The notes: generated by a model not told the origin, from the sequence alone. A stretch of 64,000 bases of DNA from Luteibacter sp. dw_328 (GCF_018449605.1 NZ_JAAVUW010000003.1:124001-188000), one strand, 5' to 3'. Counted from the first letter of the stretch, positions 36,589 through 45,446 are shown. Numbers and translations are program-made.

Positions 36589-37380
36589 CTACTCCGGCGG
36601 GGTGGAGACCTGTTCGGGCTCACCGCGAGGAGCGGACAGCTTCTTACGCCGAAGCAGGAACCAGATCGCCCCGACGGGTATCGAAACGCCAAGGGTCCAG
36701 GGGCCATAGGGAGAGGCAAACGCGGAGGCACTAAACAGCTGCAACGAAATCGGTCGGAACTCCAGCTCGCCCGTGCTCCAGTTGAAATACCACGTGACGA
36801 AGCCGAGCAGCGTGAACAACGCCCACCAGATCTTGCGTCGACGCATCGGCGTCCGCAGGCAGAGCACGAATGCGGTCAGGCTGACCAACGGCGACAGGCA
36901 GCACAGGAACAGCACGAGGTAGTGCTCGGCGCTCTTCTGGCCGAGCGTAAAATCGTTGACCTGCTCAAGCGACCGGTCATGCATCTGCGCATGGATACCT
37001 GCGATCTCGCGGCGATCGCCTTGTTCGATGATCACCACTTCGGCGATCATCCAACGCCCTCCGAATGCATACTCATACATGAGGTCGTAACGCTTCACGT
37101 CGTTCGTGACGTGCCTCTTGAGCCCGACCAGTTTTACCGAGAGCGGCGCCGCGGAGGATAACTGCGCGCCCCCGGCAATGAGCTGTTCCGTGTCGCCGGC
37201 AAGCGCCGGGGACAGCAACACCGTCAGGCGATCGACGTGCCCGGTTCGCCAGTCGTCGATCGCCTGCCTGGCGATCTCCGCTTCAGGATGAGGCGTGAAC
37301 TTCGCAATCATGCTGTCCTGGTTGCAGCCCGCCACGAAGGCCAGGCACAGCAGGAAAATGCAACGCGTCAATGCATGCAT
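36589..37380 (-). CDS. predicted lipoprotein with C-terminal transmembrane helices, unknown function
   Basis: A 263-residue protein. A lipoprotein signal (LLCLAFVAGC, lipidated Cys at about 19) is followed by a soluble domain (about 25-150) and then three hydrophobic helices (about 155-178, 186-203 and 222-243) and a basic tail. A lipidated N-terminus with later membrane spans suggests an inner-membrane protein with a periplasmic domain. I recognise no family. It converges on the diguanylate cyclase gene and has no co-directional partner close by. Confidence 0.7.
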   Translation of the reverse strand: MHALTRCIFLLCLAFVAGCNQDSMIAKFTPHPEAEIARQAIDDWRTGHVDRLTVLLSPALAGDTEQLIAGGAQLSSAAPLSVKLVGLKRHVTNDVKRYDLMYEYAFGGRWMIAEVVIIEQGDRREIAGIHAQMHDRSLEQVNDFTLGQKSAEHYLVLFLCCLSPLVSLTAFVLCLRTPMRRRKIWWALFTLLGFVTWYFNWSTGELEFRPISLQLFSASAFASPYGPWTLGVSIPVGAIWFLLRRKKLSAPRGEPEQVSTPPE

Positions 37381-37466
37381 CGGATCACTCGGCAGTGGTA
37401 TGAAGGAGAAGCCCGGTCGTGACGGAAGGATATCAGCGATGTGAGAGGCCGTCGTGTCGCAACGCG

Positions 37467-38642
37467 TCAGGCCTCATGAAGGCCCATCGTGGGGACTTTC
37501 CTTTGGGTCATCCACTTGCCGAAGCGGATAGCCGGCTGGTCGACAAACCGTTCGAACACCGAAGCCACAAGGAAGGTCGCGGCGAGCGATGCCACCAAGG
37601 CAGAGGCCACCGCCGCCGACCGACCATGCGACTCATAGAGGCTGTTGAAGATGATGCATCCCAAAGACATCACGATCGGCACGTGAACCAGGTACAGCGG
37701 ATACGAGATGCGTCCAAGGTAGAGCGCGGGCGTGCAGGTCAGGAGATAGCGTAGTGCTCCGGCGCGGACAGCCAGCAAGACGAGTCCCCCGGCGAAAACG
37801 CTGCAGATGGTGCCAAGCAGGTCTGGCTCGATGGGGATGAGGTACAGATACGCGAACATGGGCGAGGCATCCATGCTGGCCAGATACATGGCAAAGGCGA
37901 TGCATCCGTAGGAGGCCCATGGAGGCATGGTGACCCTGGCATTGCCGATATAGCGCCCGACCAGAAACGCCGCATAGTAAGGCCAGTGAACGGGAGCAAA
38001 GACGAAGATCAAGGCGAGATAGATCCCGACGGCAAACAACGCGCGCCGGTCGGTCCATGCCAGGGCCATATACGAAAAAATCATGATCGAGCCGAGGAAC
38101 TCGATTCTCATGGTCCAGAACACGGTATTGAACTGCGCACTTCCCACCAAAACGACGCCGTAAATGGCATCCCGCAAAGCATCCAGGACTGTCGGATTAC
38201 CGTGGATACTCTGGGTGATCAACCACGCCGACTTCGTGATGGAAGCCGTGGTCTCAACGGGATAAGCGCCCGCCAGAAACAGGACGTACGCGAACACCAC
38301 GCTGCCAAAGACAGGAATACCCAGGCGAAAGTAGCGTCGGGCAAACAGCGAACGAAGAATGTTGAGATCCCCGTCTTTTACGAAGCCTTTGGTAAGGACG
38401 TATCCACTCAGCACAAAAAAAATGGCGACAGGAAAACGCCCACTCAGGAAGGCGGAAATGAACGGCAATGCCAGTATTTTCTCGGCAATGCCAACCGTTG
38501 CCCCCGGTGCTGCCGCCCCACTGAAGAAATGAGACGACCCAGCTGGATAGAACGTGAGAAAAAAGTGCCCAAAAAAGACTGCCATCGCCGCCATCCCCCT
38601 CAGGCCGTCGGCCGCACGATCCTTCTCCATGTTCCGCCCCAT
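37467..38642 (-). CDS. acyltransferase 3 family (OafA/YrhL-like) membrane protein
   Basis: A 391-residue protein with about ten transmembrane helices. The N-terminal signature DGLRGMAAMAVFFGHF holds the conserved Arg and His of the family, which transfers acetyl or other acyl groups to sugars of surface polysaccharide, or to antibiotics or peptidoglycan. A C-terminal SGNH domain is absent. The start may be ATG at 38642 or 38630 (GGGGCGGA precedes the second). A perfect TATAAT lies at 38658-38663 but without a good -35. No polysaccharide genes are adjacent, so the acceptor is unknown. Confidence 0.88.
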   Translation of the reverse strand: MGRNMEKDRAADGLRGMAAMAVFFGHFFLTFYPAGSSHFFSGAAAPGATVGIAEKILALPFISAFLSGRFPVAIFFVLSGYVLTKGFVKDGDLNILRSLFARRYFRLGIPVFGSVVFAYVLFLAGAYPVETTASITKSAWLITQSIHGNPTVLDALRDAIYGVVLVGSAQFNTVFWTMRIEFLGSIMIFSYMALAWTDRRALFAVGIYLALIFVFAPVHWPYYAAFLVGRYIGNARVTMPPWASYGCIAFAMYLASMDASPMFAYLYLIPIEPDLLGTICSVFAGGLVLLAVRAGALRYLLTCTPALYLGRISYPLYLVHVPIVMSLGCIIFNSLYESHGRSAAVASALVASLAATFLVASVFERFVDQPAIRFGKWMTQRKVPTMGLHEA

Positions 38643-38693
38643 TCCGATGCAGCGCGAATTATAGGCATGCCTCAGGCCGCACGGACGACTACC

Positions 38694-38945
38694 TCAGGGC
38701 CCAGGATCCCTCGGAAACGTGCCCACCTTCTTTCGCAGGGCGATCGCCACCCCGATCGGCAGGTAGCTCCACAGGTATACGGCATCGGGGTAGCCCGAGT
38801 AGGCGAGCAGGAAGATCGGGATGAGGGGAACAGCCAGTGCGAACGGCCAGAGCATGCCGAGCAGCCGGTTCAATGAAACCACGACGATCAGGACGCCCAC
38901 GCCGGTCGTTGTCAGGTTGCTCGCGACGATGGTTGGCCATGTCAT
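38694..38945 (-). CDS. small membrane protein, unknown
   Basis: An 83-residue protein with two or three hydrophobic helices (about 10-30, 33-50 and 55-70), ending in a short basic/proline tail. GGGAG precedes the ATG by about 10 bases. A competing frame on the same strand (38689-38976) is Arg-rich and looks like a shadow. I recognise no family. It lies after two other small genes on the same strand and just before the acyltransferase gene. Confidence 0.5.
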   Translation of the reverse strand: MTWPTIVASNLTTTGVGVLIVVVSLNRLLGMLWPFALAVPLIPIFLLAYSGYPDAVYLWSYLPIGVAIALRKKVGTFPRDPGP

Positions 38946-38972
38946 GGTTCTGTCGCTCCCGGCGAAGTCGCT

Positions 38973-39203
38973 TCACGTCATCTCAGGCACATCGCCAATG
39001 CTTTCGAGCATGATCGGATCAGCATAGTCGCCGGTTTCGGGATTTGCCGTCTGCGCGAATGCGATGACACCCAGGCACGTCTCACCGAGACGCACGGCCC
39101 TGCGCCTCGCCTCGAGTTCGGTCTTGAATGACAGTGGCGTCATAGCCTCTGTCCTGCCCCGCTTGCCGGCCTTGAAACCCTGCACCACGTAGATCGTTTC
39201 CAT
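38973..39203 (-). CDS. small conserved-looking protein, unknown
   Basis: A 76-residue soluble protein (begins METIYVVQGFKAGKRG) with a basic N-terminal half and an acidic tail, and no signal or membrane segment. Its AAGG binding site overlaps the TAA stop of the DUF3800 fragment 9 bases upstream, so the two are likely translated from one mRNA. I recognise no domain. It may be an accessory to the DUF3800 gene, in which case it is now separated from a functional partner. Confidence 0.55.
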   Translation of the reverse strand: METIYVVQGFKAGKRGRTEAMTPLSFKTELEARRRAVRLGETCLGVIAFAQTANPETGDYADPIMLESIGDVPEMT

Positions 39204-39212
39204 GCTGTCGCC

Positions 39213-39533
39213 TTAAGAGTAGACCGACATCATGCTCTCTTGCGCTCGCATGCGCTGAGATGAGTCCGGGCAGCTCAGAAATAGAGCTTTCGAAGCGGCG
39301 CGCTGAGAAAAATGGCGGCGCGAAGGCTCGCAAGCGTCGGTCCACTTCCGCTCTTTCTTCGTAGCCCAGCGACTTGCCTTGTACATGTCGCACACGACGC
39401 GATCGAGGAGATGACACTTCTCGTCGGAAACACAGGCGGCAAAGACAGTGAAGTACCGACTGGACCCCCGGCGACCGTACGGCGGCTCAAACTGCCAGCC
39501 CAGGTCGCCACTTTCATCGGCATAGATATACAA
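39213..39533 (-). pseudogene. DUF3800 protein, N-terminal fragment
   Basis: A 106-residue open frame that begins YIYADESGDLGW, the hallmark start of DUF3800 proteins, which have an RNase H-like fold and occur in phages, defence islands and mobile elements. FTVFAACVSDEK continues the second strand. Family members are usually over 200 residues, so about half is missing. After KKERKW the sequence loses resemblance and soon stops. The start is TTG at 39533 with an ideal AAGGAG 7 bases upstream. A strong terminator sits only about 19 bases before the codon, so expression needs read-through. A truncated gene is most likely; an alternative short functional form cannot be excluded. Confidence 0.55.
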
Positions 39534-39551
39534 ACCGGCGCTCCTTGTCCG

Positions 39552-39582
39552 GAAAAAAAAGGCCTCCGTGAGGAGGCCTTTG
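39552..39582 (-). terminator. strong terminator directly in front of the DUF3800 fragment
   Basis: The stem AAAGGCCTCC/GGAGGCCTTT (about 39558-39567 with 39572-39581) is followed on the minus strand by eight T (39553-39560). It ends 7 bases before the AAGGAG site of the next gene. Confidence 0.85.
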
Positions 39583-39589
39583 AAGAAGG

Positions 39590-39671
39590 TGACAGTCCCT
39601 GGGACCGACGCGTTTACAACGCGCTTACGACGCCTTCATGGGTATCGCGGCAAACCCAGGATTTACCTGTC
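39590..39671 (-). ncRNA. candidate structured small RNA or leader RNA
   Basis: A predicted transcript begins near 39672, just after a good promoter, and ends at the terminator at 39552. Its 5' end GACAG (39667-39671) pairs with CTGTC (39591-39595). CCTGGG/CCCAGG (39655-39660 with 39597-39602) forms the next helix, and CGCGTT/AACGCG (39609-39614 with 39618-39623) a tight inner hairpin. The closed, multi-helix shape with a terminator suggests a real RNA of about 120 bases. No known RNA family was recognised. Confidence 0.45.
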
Positions 39672-39678
39672 GAGCGAA

Positions 39679-39707
39679 AGTATCGAATTCGGGGCATTCT
39701 GAGTCAA
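39679..39707 (-). promoter_or_regulatory. sigma-70-like promoter for the candidate RNA
   Basis: On the minus strand TTGACT (39702-39707) and GATACT (39679-39684) are separated by exactly 17 bases. They match the consensus at five and four positions. The predicted start coincides with the 5' arm of the RNA structure. Confidence 0.5.
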
Positions 39708-39710
39708 CCC

Positions 39711-39760
39711 GTTGCCAGCCCTTATGTCGTGTAAGGGAACCGCTCATCCACGTTGGCAAC
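39711..39760. repeat. nested inverted repeat upstream of the candidate RNA
   Basis: The outer stem GTTGCCA/TGGCAAC (39711-39717 with 39754-39760) encloses an inner stem CCCTTA/TAAGGG (39719-39724 with 39732-39737). On the minus strand an AGGAGG site adjoins the outer stem and precedes a 9-codon GTG frame that ends inside the structure. Confidence 0.55.
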
Positions 39761-39798
39761 CTCCTGTTTGTCGCCTATCGCTGAAGCCCGCCCAAAGA

Positions 39799-39828
39799 AA
39801 AAGCGCGAACCGTGAGGTCCGCGCTTTT
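39799..39828. terminator. terminator of the downstream tRNA-fMet copy
   Basis: The stem AAAAGCGCG/CGCGCTTTT (39799-39807 with 39820-39828) has a small inner ACC/GGT helix around GTGA. T-runs form on both strands. It starts 9 bases after the tRNA 3' end. Confidence 0.85.
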
Positions 39829-39836
39829 AGGAATAC

Positions 39837-39913
<77 letters not shown>

Positions 39914-40081
39914 TCAGAGCCGCCAAGTATACCCAGAAATGAGGCGCATCACCACCGTCAGCACGCACAAGACCGCGAATGCGTTCGCCCAGTACGTGCT
40001 CGATGCGTCATGAAACGCGTTCGCGACCACCCATGTCGAAACGATGCGAATGGACAAGGTGCCAGTGACAGCGTACAAAGA

Positions 40082-40113
40082 AAAAGGCGCGAACCGTGAG
40101 GTTCGCGCCTTTT
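40082..40113. terminator. terminator of the upstream tRNA-fMet copy
   Basis: A perfect 14-bp stem (40082-40095 with 40100-40113) around GTGA, flanked by A and T runs. The sequence is closely related to the terminator of the other copy, as expected from a tandem duplication. Confidence 0.9.
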
Positions 40114-40123
40114 CTTATAAAGC

Positions 40124-40200
<77 letters not shown>

Positions 40201-40212
40201 TCAGAGTCGGCA

Positions 40213-40241
40213 AGTATACGTAGGTGGCCAGATTCTTGCAA
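40213..40241 (-). promoter_or_regulatory. sigma-70 promoter of tRNA-fMet copy 2
   Basis: On the minus strand TTGCAA (40236-40241), a 17-base spacer, and TATACT (40213-40218) are followed by a GC-rich stretch and the tRNA 12 bases later. This is the layout expected of a strongly expressed tRNA gene. Confidence 0.75.
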
Positions 40242-40280
40242 GCGTCCTGCAACAATCCATCAACTATCGGCACCCACAAG

Positions 40281-40310
40281 AAAAAGGCACGAACCGAAGT
40301 CCGCGCCTTT
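40281..40310 (-). terminator. terminator of the nuo operon
   Basis: A 12-bp stem with G:T pairs (40283-40294 with 40299-40310) closes a tetraloop, read TTCG on the minus strand. It is followed by five T. It lies about 24 bases after the nuoN stop. Confidence 0.8.
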
Positions 40311-40333
40311 CCATGCCCGGCGTTATCCGGAGC

Positions 40334-41794
40334 TCAGCCCGCGAACGCCTTCTGGCACCAGGCCAGCAGCGGCGACCACGTAAAGCCCAGCACCAGCAAC
40401 GCGAGCGCATTGATCGAGAGTACCCAGCGAGCCGGCGCATCGGCAGTGGCACGGACATCGGTGCCTTCGGCCGGTGCATCGAAGTACATGACCTTGACCA
40501 CGCGCAGGTAGTAGTACAGACCGATGATGGCAGCGACCGCACCCACCAGGGCCAGCCACAGCATGCCCGCTTCCACGGCGGCCTTCAGCACCAACAGCTT
40601 GCCGTAGAAACCGAACAGCGGCGGCACGCCGGCCAGCGAGAACATCACCAGCAGCATCAGGAAGGCAAACCACGGCGAACGCTGGTTGAGGCCCTTCAGA
40701 TCGTCGATCTCTTCGCATTCGAAGCCCGAGCGCGACAGCACGATGATCATGCCGAACGCGGCGGCGCTGGTCAGCGCGTAGCTCACCGCGTAGAACATCG
40801 ACGCCGAATAGCCGTCCGGGCCACCGTTGACGAAGCCGACCAAGAGGTAACCCATGTGCGAGATGGTCGAATAGGCCAGCAGGCGCTTGAGGTTGGTCTG
40901 CACCAGGGCAACCAGGTTACCGATCGCCAGGGAAAGCACGGCCAACACGGCCAGCATAAGCTGCCACTGCGGCGCGAGGCCGGTGGCACCGCCGGCAGCA
41001 TCGCCCATACCCGTCGAGAGCAAGCGATACGCCATGCCAAACGCGGCCAGCTTCTGTGCCGAACCGATGAAGACGGTCACGGCGGTCGGCGAGCCCTGGT
41101 ACACGTCCGGGATCCACATGTGGAACGGCGCGGCACCGAGCTTGAAGCCGATGCCGGTGATCATGAAGACCAGGCCAAACAGCAGCAGGGTCTTCCACTC
41201 GGTACCGACGATGGCGGCGTGGATCGTGTGCAGGTCGAGGCTATGGGTAGCACCGTAGACCATAGACATGCCGTACAGCAGCATGCCCGAGGCCAGCGCA
41301 CCCAGCACGAAGTACTTGATGGCCGCTTCCGACGAGAGGCTCGAGTCGCGGTTGAGTGCGACCAGGGCGTACGACGAGAGCGTCAGCAATTCGAGACCCA
41401 GGTACACCGTGACCAGGCTACCGGCCGACACCAGGAACATGATGCCGACGGTGGCGAAGAGGGTCAGCGTGTAGAACTCGCCGAACGGAATCGCCCGCTC
41501 CTTAAGGTACGGACGCGCGTAGACGAAAATCATCGCTGTGATCAGCAGCGAGAACACCTTCAGCACTTCGGACACGCCGTCGCGGATGAACATGCCGCCG
41601 AAGGCGCTGACCGACGAGGCCGGCTGCCCGCTGACGACGAGGTACGCGCCAACCAGCAGGACGAGGATGGAGAGCCAGTGAACCGCGCCCTTCTGGCCCG
41701 GCTTGAGGTAAGCATCCAGAAGAAGCAGCACGCAGGCTGCGACCACGAGATAAATCTCGGGGAGCAGGATCAGGATGTCGTTGATACTCGGCAT
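40334..41794 (-). CDS. nuoN: NADH-quinone oxidoreductase subunit N
   Basis: A 486-residue antiporter-like subunit of complex I with about 14 transmembrane helices, one of three proton-channel subunits. Conserved membrane Lys/Glu regions and the family pattern HMWIPDVYQGSPTAVT (middle of the protein) are visible, as is TISHMGYLLVG. The ATG at 41794 (MPSINDILILLPE) is chosen over the frame opening at 41857. It is the last gene of the operon and is followed by a terminator. Confidence 0.97.
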   Translation of the reverse strand: MPSINDILILLPEIYLVVAACVLLLLDAYLKPGQKGAVHWLSILVLLVGAYLVVSGQPASSVSAFGGMFIRDGVSEVLKVFSLLITAMIFVYARPYLKERAIPFGEFYTLTLFATVGIMFLVSAGSLVTVYLGLELLTLSSYALVALNRDSSLSSEAAIKYFVLGALASGMLLYGMSMVYGATHSLDLHTIHAAIVGTEWKTLLLFGLVFMITGIGFKLGAAPFHMWIPDVYQGSPTAVTVFIGSAQKLAAFGMAYRLLSTGMGDAAGGATGLAPQWQLMLAVLAVLSLAIGNLVALVQTNLKRLLAYSTISHMGYLLVGFVNGGPDGYSASMFYAVSYALTSAAAFGMIIVLSRSGFECEEIDDLKGLNQRSPWFAFLMLLVMFSLAGVPPLFGFYGKLLVLKAAVEAGMLWLALVGAVAAIIGLYYYLRVVKVMYFDAPAEGTDVRATADAPARWVLSINALALLVLGFTWSPLLAWCQKAFAG

Positions 41795-41807
41795 GGATAG
41801 TTCCCGC

Positions 41808-43319
41808 TCAGACTTTGGTAATGGCCAGCTGCTCGACAATCCGAGCAACCGACGCATCCATCAGGTGGACCAGCGGCTCCGGCCAGATGCCGAAGAGCAG
41901 CACACCGGCGGCGAACGCGCTCAGCATGAAGATTTCGCGACCGTTGACGTCCTTCAGTTCCGCGACGTGCGAATTCGTGACCTTGCCCCAGAGCACGCGC
42001 TTCACCATCCACAACGTGTAGGCAGCGCCGATGATCAGGGTGAACGCGGCGAACAGCGCGATCCACGGGTTGGCACTGAACGCGGCCAGGATGACCATGA
42101 ACTCGCCGACGAAACCGCTCGTACCCGGCAGGCCGCTATTGGCCATGGCGAACAGCACGTAGAACGGGGCGAAGATCGGCATCACGTTGATGACACCGCC
42201 GTAGTCCTTGATCTGACGCGTATGCATGCGGTCGTACAGGACGCCAATGCAGCTGAACATCGCGCCGGAGATGAAGCCGTGCGAGATCATCTGGACCATC
42301 GCACCCTGCATGCCCAGGCGCGCGGCATCCGGGTTATTCGTCTCACGCACCAGGATGAAGGCGATGAAGATACCCAGGGTCACGAAACCCATGTGCGCGA
42401 TGGACGAGTACGCCACCAGCTTCTTCATGTCCTGCTGGACCAGCGCGATGTAGCCGATGTAGCAGACCGCGATCAGGCTGAGTACGACAATGAGCCACTC
42501 ATAATGCTGCGAGGCATCCGGCGCGATCGGCAGGCTGAAACGGATGAATCCGTAGCCACCGATCTTCAGCATCACCGCCGCCAGCACCACCGAACCACCG
42601 GTAGGCGCCTCCACGTGGGCATCCGGTAGCCAGGTATGCACCGGCACCATCGGGACCTTGATCGCGAAGCCCAGCAGGAAGGCGAAGAACAGCCAGCTCT
42701 GCTCGGTGAGCGTCAGATGCACGGCAGCCATGTCCGAGATGGCGAAGCTGCCGCCGGTCTTGTGCCACAGGTAAAGCAGGCCGACCAGCATGAAGATCGA
42801 GCCGAAGAACGTGTAGATGAAGAACTTCAGCGTCGCGTAGACACGGCGCGGACCACCCCAGATACCGATGATGATGAACATCGGGATCAGCATGGCTTCG
42901 AAGAACACGTAGAACAGCATCGCGTCCGTCGCGCAGAACACGCCGATCATGGCGCCTTCGAGCAGCAGCATGGCGGCCATGTACTGGTGCGGCTTGTTCT
43001 GGATCACTTCCCAGGCGCCCACGATCACGAGGATCTGGGTGAACGTGGTGAGGATGATCAGCGCCACCGAGATACCGTCGACAGCGAGCGAGTAGTTGAT
43101 GCCGAGCGAGGGAATCCAGCTCAACGACTCGTTGAGCTGCATCGTACCCGTGGTGGCGTCATAAGCAGGGATGAGGGCCAGGCTGGCGGCGAACGTGGCG
43201 ACCGCGACCAGGAGGGAAATCCAGCGGGCAAGGCCGGGGCGACCGGTCCCGGCGAGCAGCACCGGAATGGCGCCGACGACCGGGAGCCAGATCAGCAGGC
43301 TGAGCAAGTGATTCGACAT
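41808..43319 (-). CDS. nuoM: NADH-quinone oxidoreductase subunit M
   Basis: A 503-residue antiporter-like proton-pumping subunit with about 14 transmembrane helices. Conserved features include the channel glutamate in FFEAMLIPMF, the KVPMVPVHTWLPDAHVEAP signature, and SSIAHMGFVTLG. It lies 13 bases before nuoN and 14 bases after nuoL. Length and order are standard. Confidence 0.97.
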   Translation of the reverse strand: MSNHLLSLLIWLPVVGAIPVLLAGTGRPGLARWISLLVAVATFAASLALIPAYDATTGTMQLNESLSWIPSLGINYSLAVDGISVALIILTTFTQILVIVGAWEVIQNKPHQYMAAMLLLEGAMIGVFCATDAMLFYVFFEAMLIPMFIIIGIWGGPRRVYATLKFFIYTFFGSIFMLVGLLYLWHKTGGSFAISDMAAVHLTLTEQSWLFFAFLLGFAIKVPMVPVHTWLPDAHVEAPTGGSVVLAAVMLKIGGYGFIRFSLPIAPDASQHYEWLIVVLSLIAVCYIGYIALVQQDMKKLVAYSSIAHMGFVTLGIFIAFILVRETNNPDAARLGMQGAMVQMISHGFISGAMFSCIGVLYDRMHTRQIKDYGGVINVMPIFAPFYVLFAMANSGLPGTSGFVGEFMVILAAFSANPWIALFAAFTLIIGAAYTLWMVKRVLWGKVTNSHVAELKDVNGREIFMLSAFAAGVLLFGIWPEPLVHLMDASVARIVEQLAITKV

Positions 43320-43333
43320 AGAGCTCGTTTCCC

Positions 43334-45442
43334 TTATTGCCCGATCAGCCAGTACCCGCCCAAGAGCAGGATAAGGCCGAGGATCATGGCGAACACGTAG
43401 TGGAAGAGGAATCCGGATTGCAGGCGGCGGACGCCACCGGCGATGCGCTGCACAAGGTTGGCCGAGCCGTTGACGATGGCACCGTCGATGATGGCGGTAT
43501 CGCCCACCTTCGACAGGCCTTCGCCCAGCTTCACGCCACCCTTCGCAAACACCGCGAAGTAGAGTTCATCGATCCAGTACTTGTGGTCGAGCAGGTTGTA
43601 GACCGGCATCAGCGCGTTCTTGATCTTGTCGGCGATGGACGGCTTGAACAGGTAGATGACAGTGGCGACGAGGAAGCCCGCCAGCGCCAGCAGGAACGGC
43701 AACTGGATGAAGCCGTGGAGACCCATGGCGATGGCGCCGTGGAACTCATGCCCGACTTCGGCGAGCACGTTGTTCGCCTCGTCTACATGGATAGCCTTGC
43801 CGAACCAGTCACCGAACAGCATCGGGCCGACGGTGAGACCACCGATGATGATCGACGGAATGGCGAGCAGGACCAGCGGAACGGTAACGACCCATGGCGA
43901 CTCGTGCGGTGCATGCTCGAGCACACCCGGCGTACCGTGGTGGTCGTCGTCGTCCTGCACGATATCGTGCGAACCGTGTGCGTCGTCGTGGTGAGCGGCG
44001 GCAGCGTGAGCAGCGTCGTGATGGACGGCATGGACGTCATGACCGTGGCCGTGCGCCTTGGGCTCGACCCGGAAGCGCTCCTTACCATGGAAGGTCATGT
44101 ACAGCAGGCGGAAGCTGTAGAGCGAGGTAACGAAGACGCCCGCCAGTACGCAGAAGTACGCGTAACCGGCACCCCAGCGATGCGACTCGCCGACGGCTTC
44201 GATGATTGCATCCTTCGAGTAGAAGCCTGCAAAGAATGGCGTACCGGCCAGTGCCAGCGAACCGATCCACATGGTGATGCACGTGATCTTCATGTGCTTG
44301 CCGAGGCCGCCCATGTAACGCATGTCCTGCTCATGGTGCATGCCCATGATGACCGAGCCGGCGCCGAGGAACAGCAGCGCCTTGAAGAAGGCGTGGGTCA
44401 TCAGGTGGAACACGGCGCCGCTATACGCGGAGACGCCGAGCGCAACCGTCATGTAGCCGAGCTGCGAGAGCGTCGAGTACGCGATGACGCGCTTGATGTC
44501 GTTCTGGACGATACCGATCAGGCCGGTGAACAGCGCCGTGGTCGAACCAATGACGAGGATGAAGGACAGCGCACCCTCGGTCAGCTCGAAGATCGGCGAC
44601 ATGCGCGCGACCATGAAGATACCGGCGGTGACCATGGTCGCCGCGTGGATCAGCGCCGAGATGGGGGTCGGGCCTTCCATCGAGTCCGGCAGCCACACGT
44701 GCAGCGGCACCTGGGCGGACTTACCCATGGCGCCGATGAACAGCAGGATGCCGATCACGGTCGCGGCGTCCCAGGCGTGATTCTGCGTGATCTGCAGCGT
44801 CTTGCCGACCAGCTCGGGAGCGTGATCGAAAGCCGTCTGGTAATCCAGCGTGCCCATGAAGTACAGGATCGCCGAGATACCGAGCAGGAAACCGAAGTCG
44901 CCCACGCGGTTGACCAGGAAGGCCTTGAGGTTGGCGAAGATCGCCGTCGGGCGCTTGTACCAGAAGCCGATCAGCAGGTACGACACCAGGCCCACCGCTT
45001 CCCAGCCGAAGAACAGCTGCATGAAGTTGTTGCTCATGACGAGCATCAACATCGAGAAGGTGAACAGCGAGATGTAGCTGAAGAAGCGCTGGTAGCTCGG
45101 GTCTTCCGCCATGTAGCCGATGGTGTACAGATGCACCAGCAGCGACACGAAGGTCACCACCACCATCATCATGGCGGTGAGGCGGTCGATCATGAAGCCG
45201 ACCGAGGCATGGAAGCGACCGATCTCGAACCAGGTATAGACGTCCTGGTTGAAGTTCTGTGCACCACCCCAGACCAGCTGGTAGAGCACGTAGAACGACA
45301 GGCCGCAGGCGATTGCCACGCCCAGGATGGTCGCGGTATGCGCCCCTGCCCGGCCGATCAGCTTGCCAAAGAGGCCGGCCAGGATCGCGCCCACCAGGGG
45401 TGCCAGTGCGATCGTCAGCAGGATTGAAAGCGAGAGACTCAT
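43334..45442 (-). CDS. nuoL: NADH-quinone oxidoreductase subunit L
   Basis: A 702-residue distal proton-pumping subunit with the long lateral helix typical of NuoL. Conserved segments include GWEAVGLVSYLLIGF, GAMGKSAQVPLHVWLPDSMEGP and TLSQLGYMTVALG. Between transmembrane helices (about residues 465-515) there is a loop with some 20 His and many Asp residues (for example HDDAHGSHD and DDDDHH). E. coli NuoL is about 90 residues shorter and lacks it. The loop may bind metal, but nothing in the sequence proves that. Confidence 0.97.
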   Translation of the reverse strand: MSLSLSILLTIALAPLVGAILAGLFGKLIGRAGAHTATILGVAIACGLSFYVLYQLVWGGAQNFNQDVYTWFEIGRFHASVGFMIDRLTAMMMVVVTFVSLLVHLYTIGYMAEDPSYQRFFSYISLFTFSMLMLVMSNNFMQLFFGWEAVGLVSYLLIGFWYKRPTAIFANLKAFLVNRVGDFGFLLGISAILYFMGTLDYQTAFDHAPELVGKTLQITQNHAWDAATVIGILLFIGAMGKSAQVPLHVWLPDSMEGPTPISALIHAATMVTAGIFMVARMSPIFELTEGALSFILVIGSTTALFTGLIGIVQNDIKRVIAYSTLSQLGYMTVALGVSAYSGAVFHLMTHAFFKALLFLGAGSVIMGMHHEQDMRYMGGLGKHMKITCITMWIGSLALAGTPFFAGFYSKDAIIEAVGESHRWGAGYAYFCVLAGVFVTSLYSFRLLYMTFHGKERFRVEPKAHGHGHDVHAVHHDAAHAAAAHHDDAHGSHDIVQDDDDHHGTPGVLEHAPHESPWVVTVPLVLLAIPSIIIGGLTVGPMLFGDWFGKAIHVDEANNVLAEVGHEFHGAIAMGLHGFIQLPFLLALAGFLVATVIYLFKPSIADKIKNALMPVYNLLDHKYWIDELYFAVFAKGGVKLGEGLSKVGDTAIIDGAIVNGSANLVQRIAGGVRRLQSGFLFHYVFAMILGLILLLGGYWLIGQ

Positions 45443-45446
45443 CGGA

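Noticed and set aside
38689-38976. 95-residue Arg-rich frame overlapping the small membrane protein
   Set aside because: Composition is typical of a shadow frame, while the overlapping 83-residue frame has coherent hydrophobic helices and a ribosome binding site.
39082-39533. Frameshift repair of the DUF3800 gene into a longer product
   Set aside because: Shifting into either neighbouring frame after KKERKW gives short tails that do not continue the family pattern, so a simple one-base error does not restore a full-length gene.
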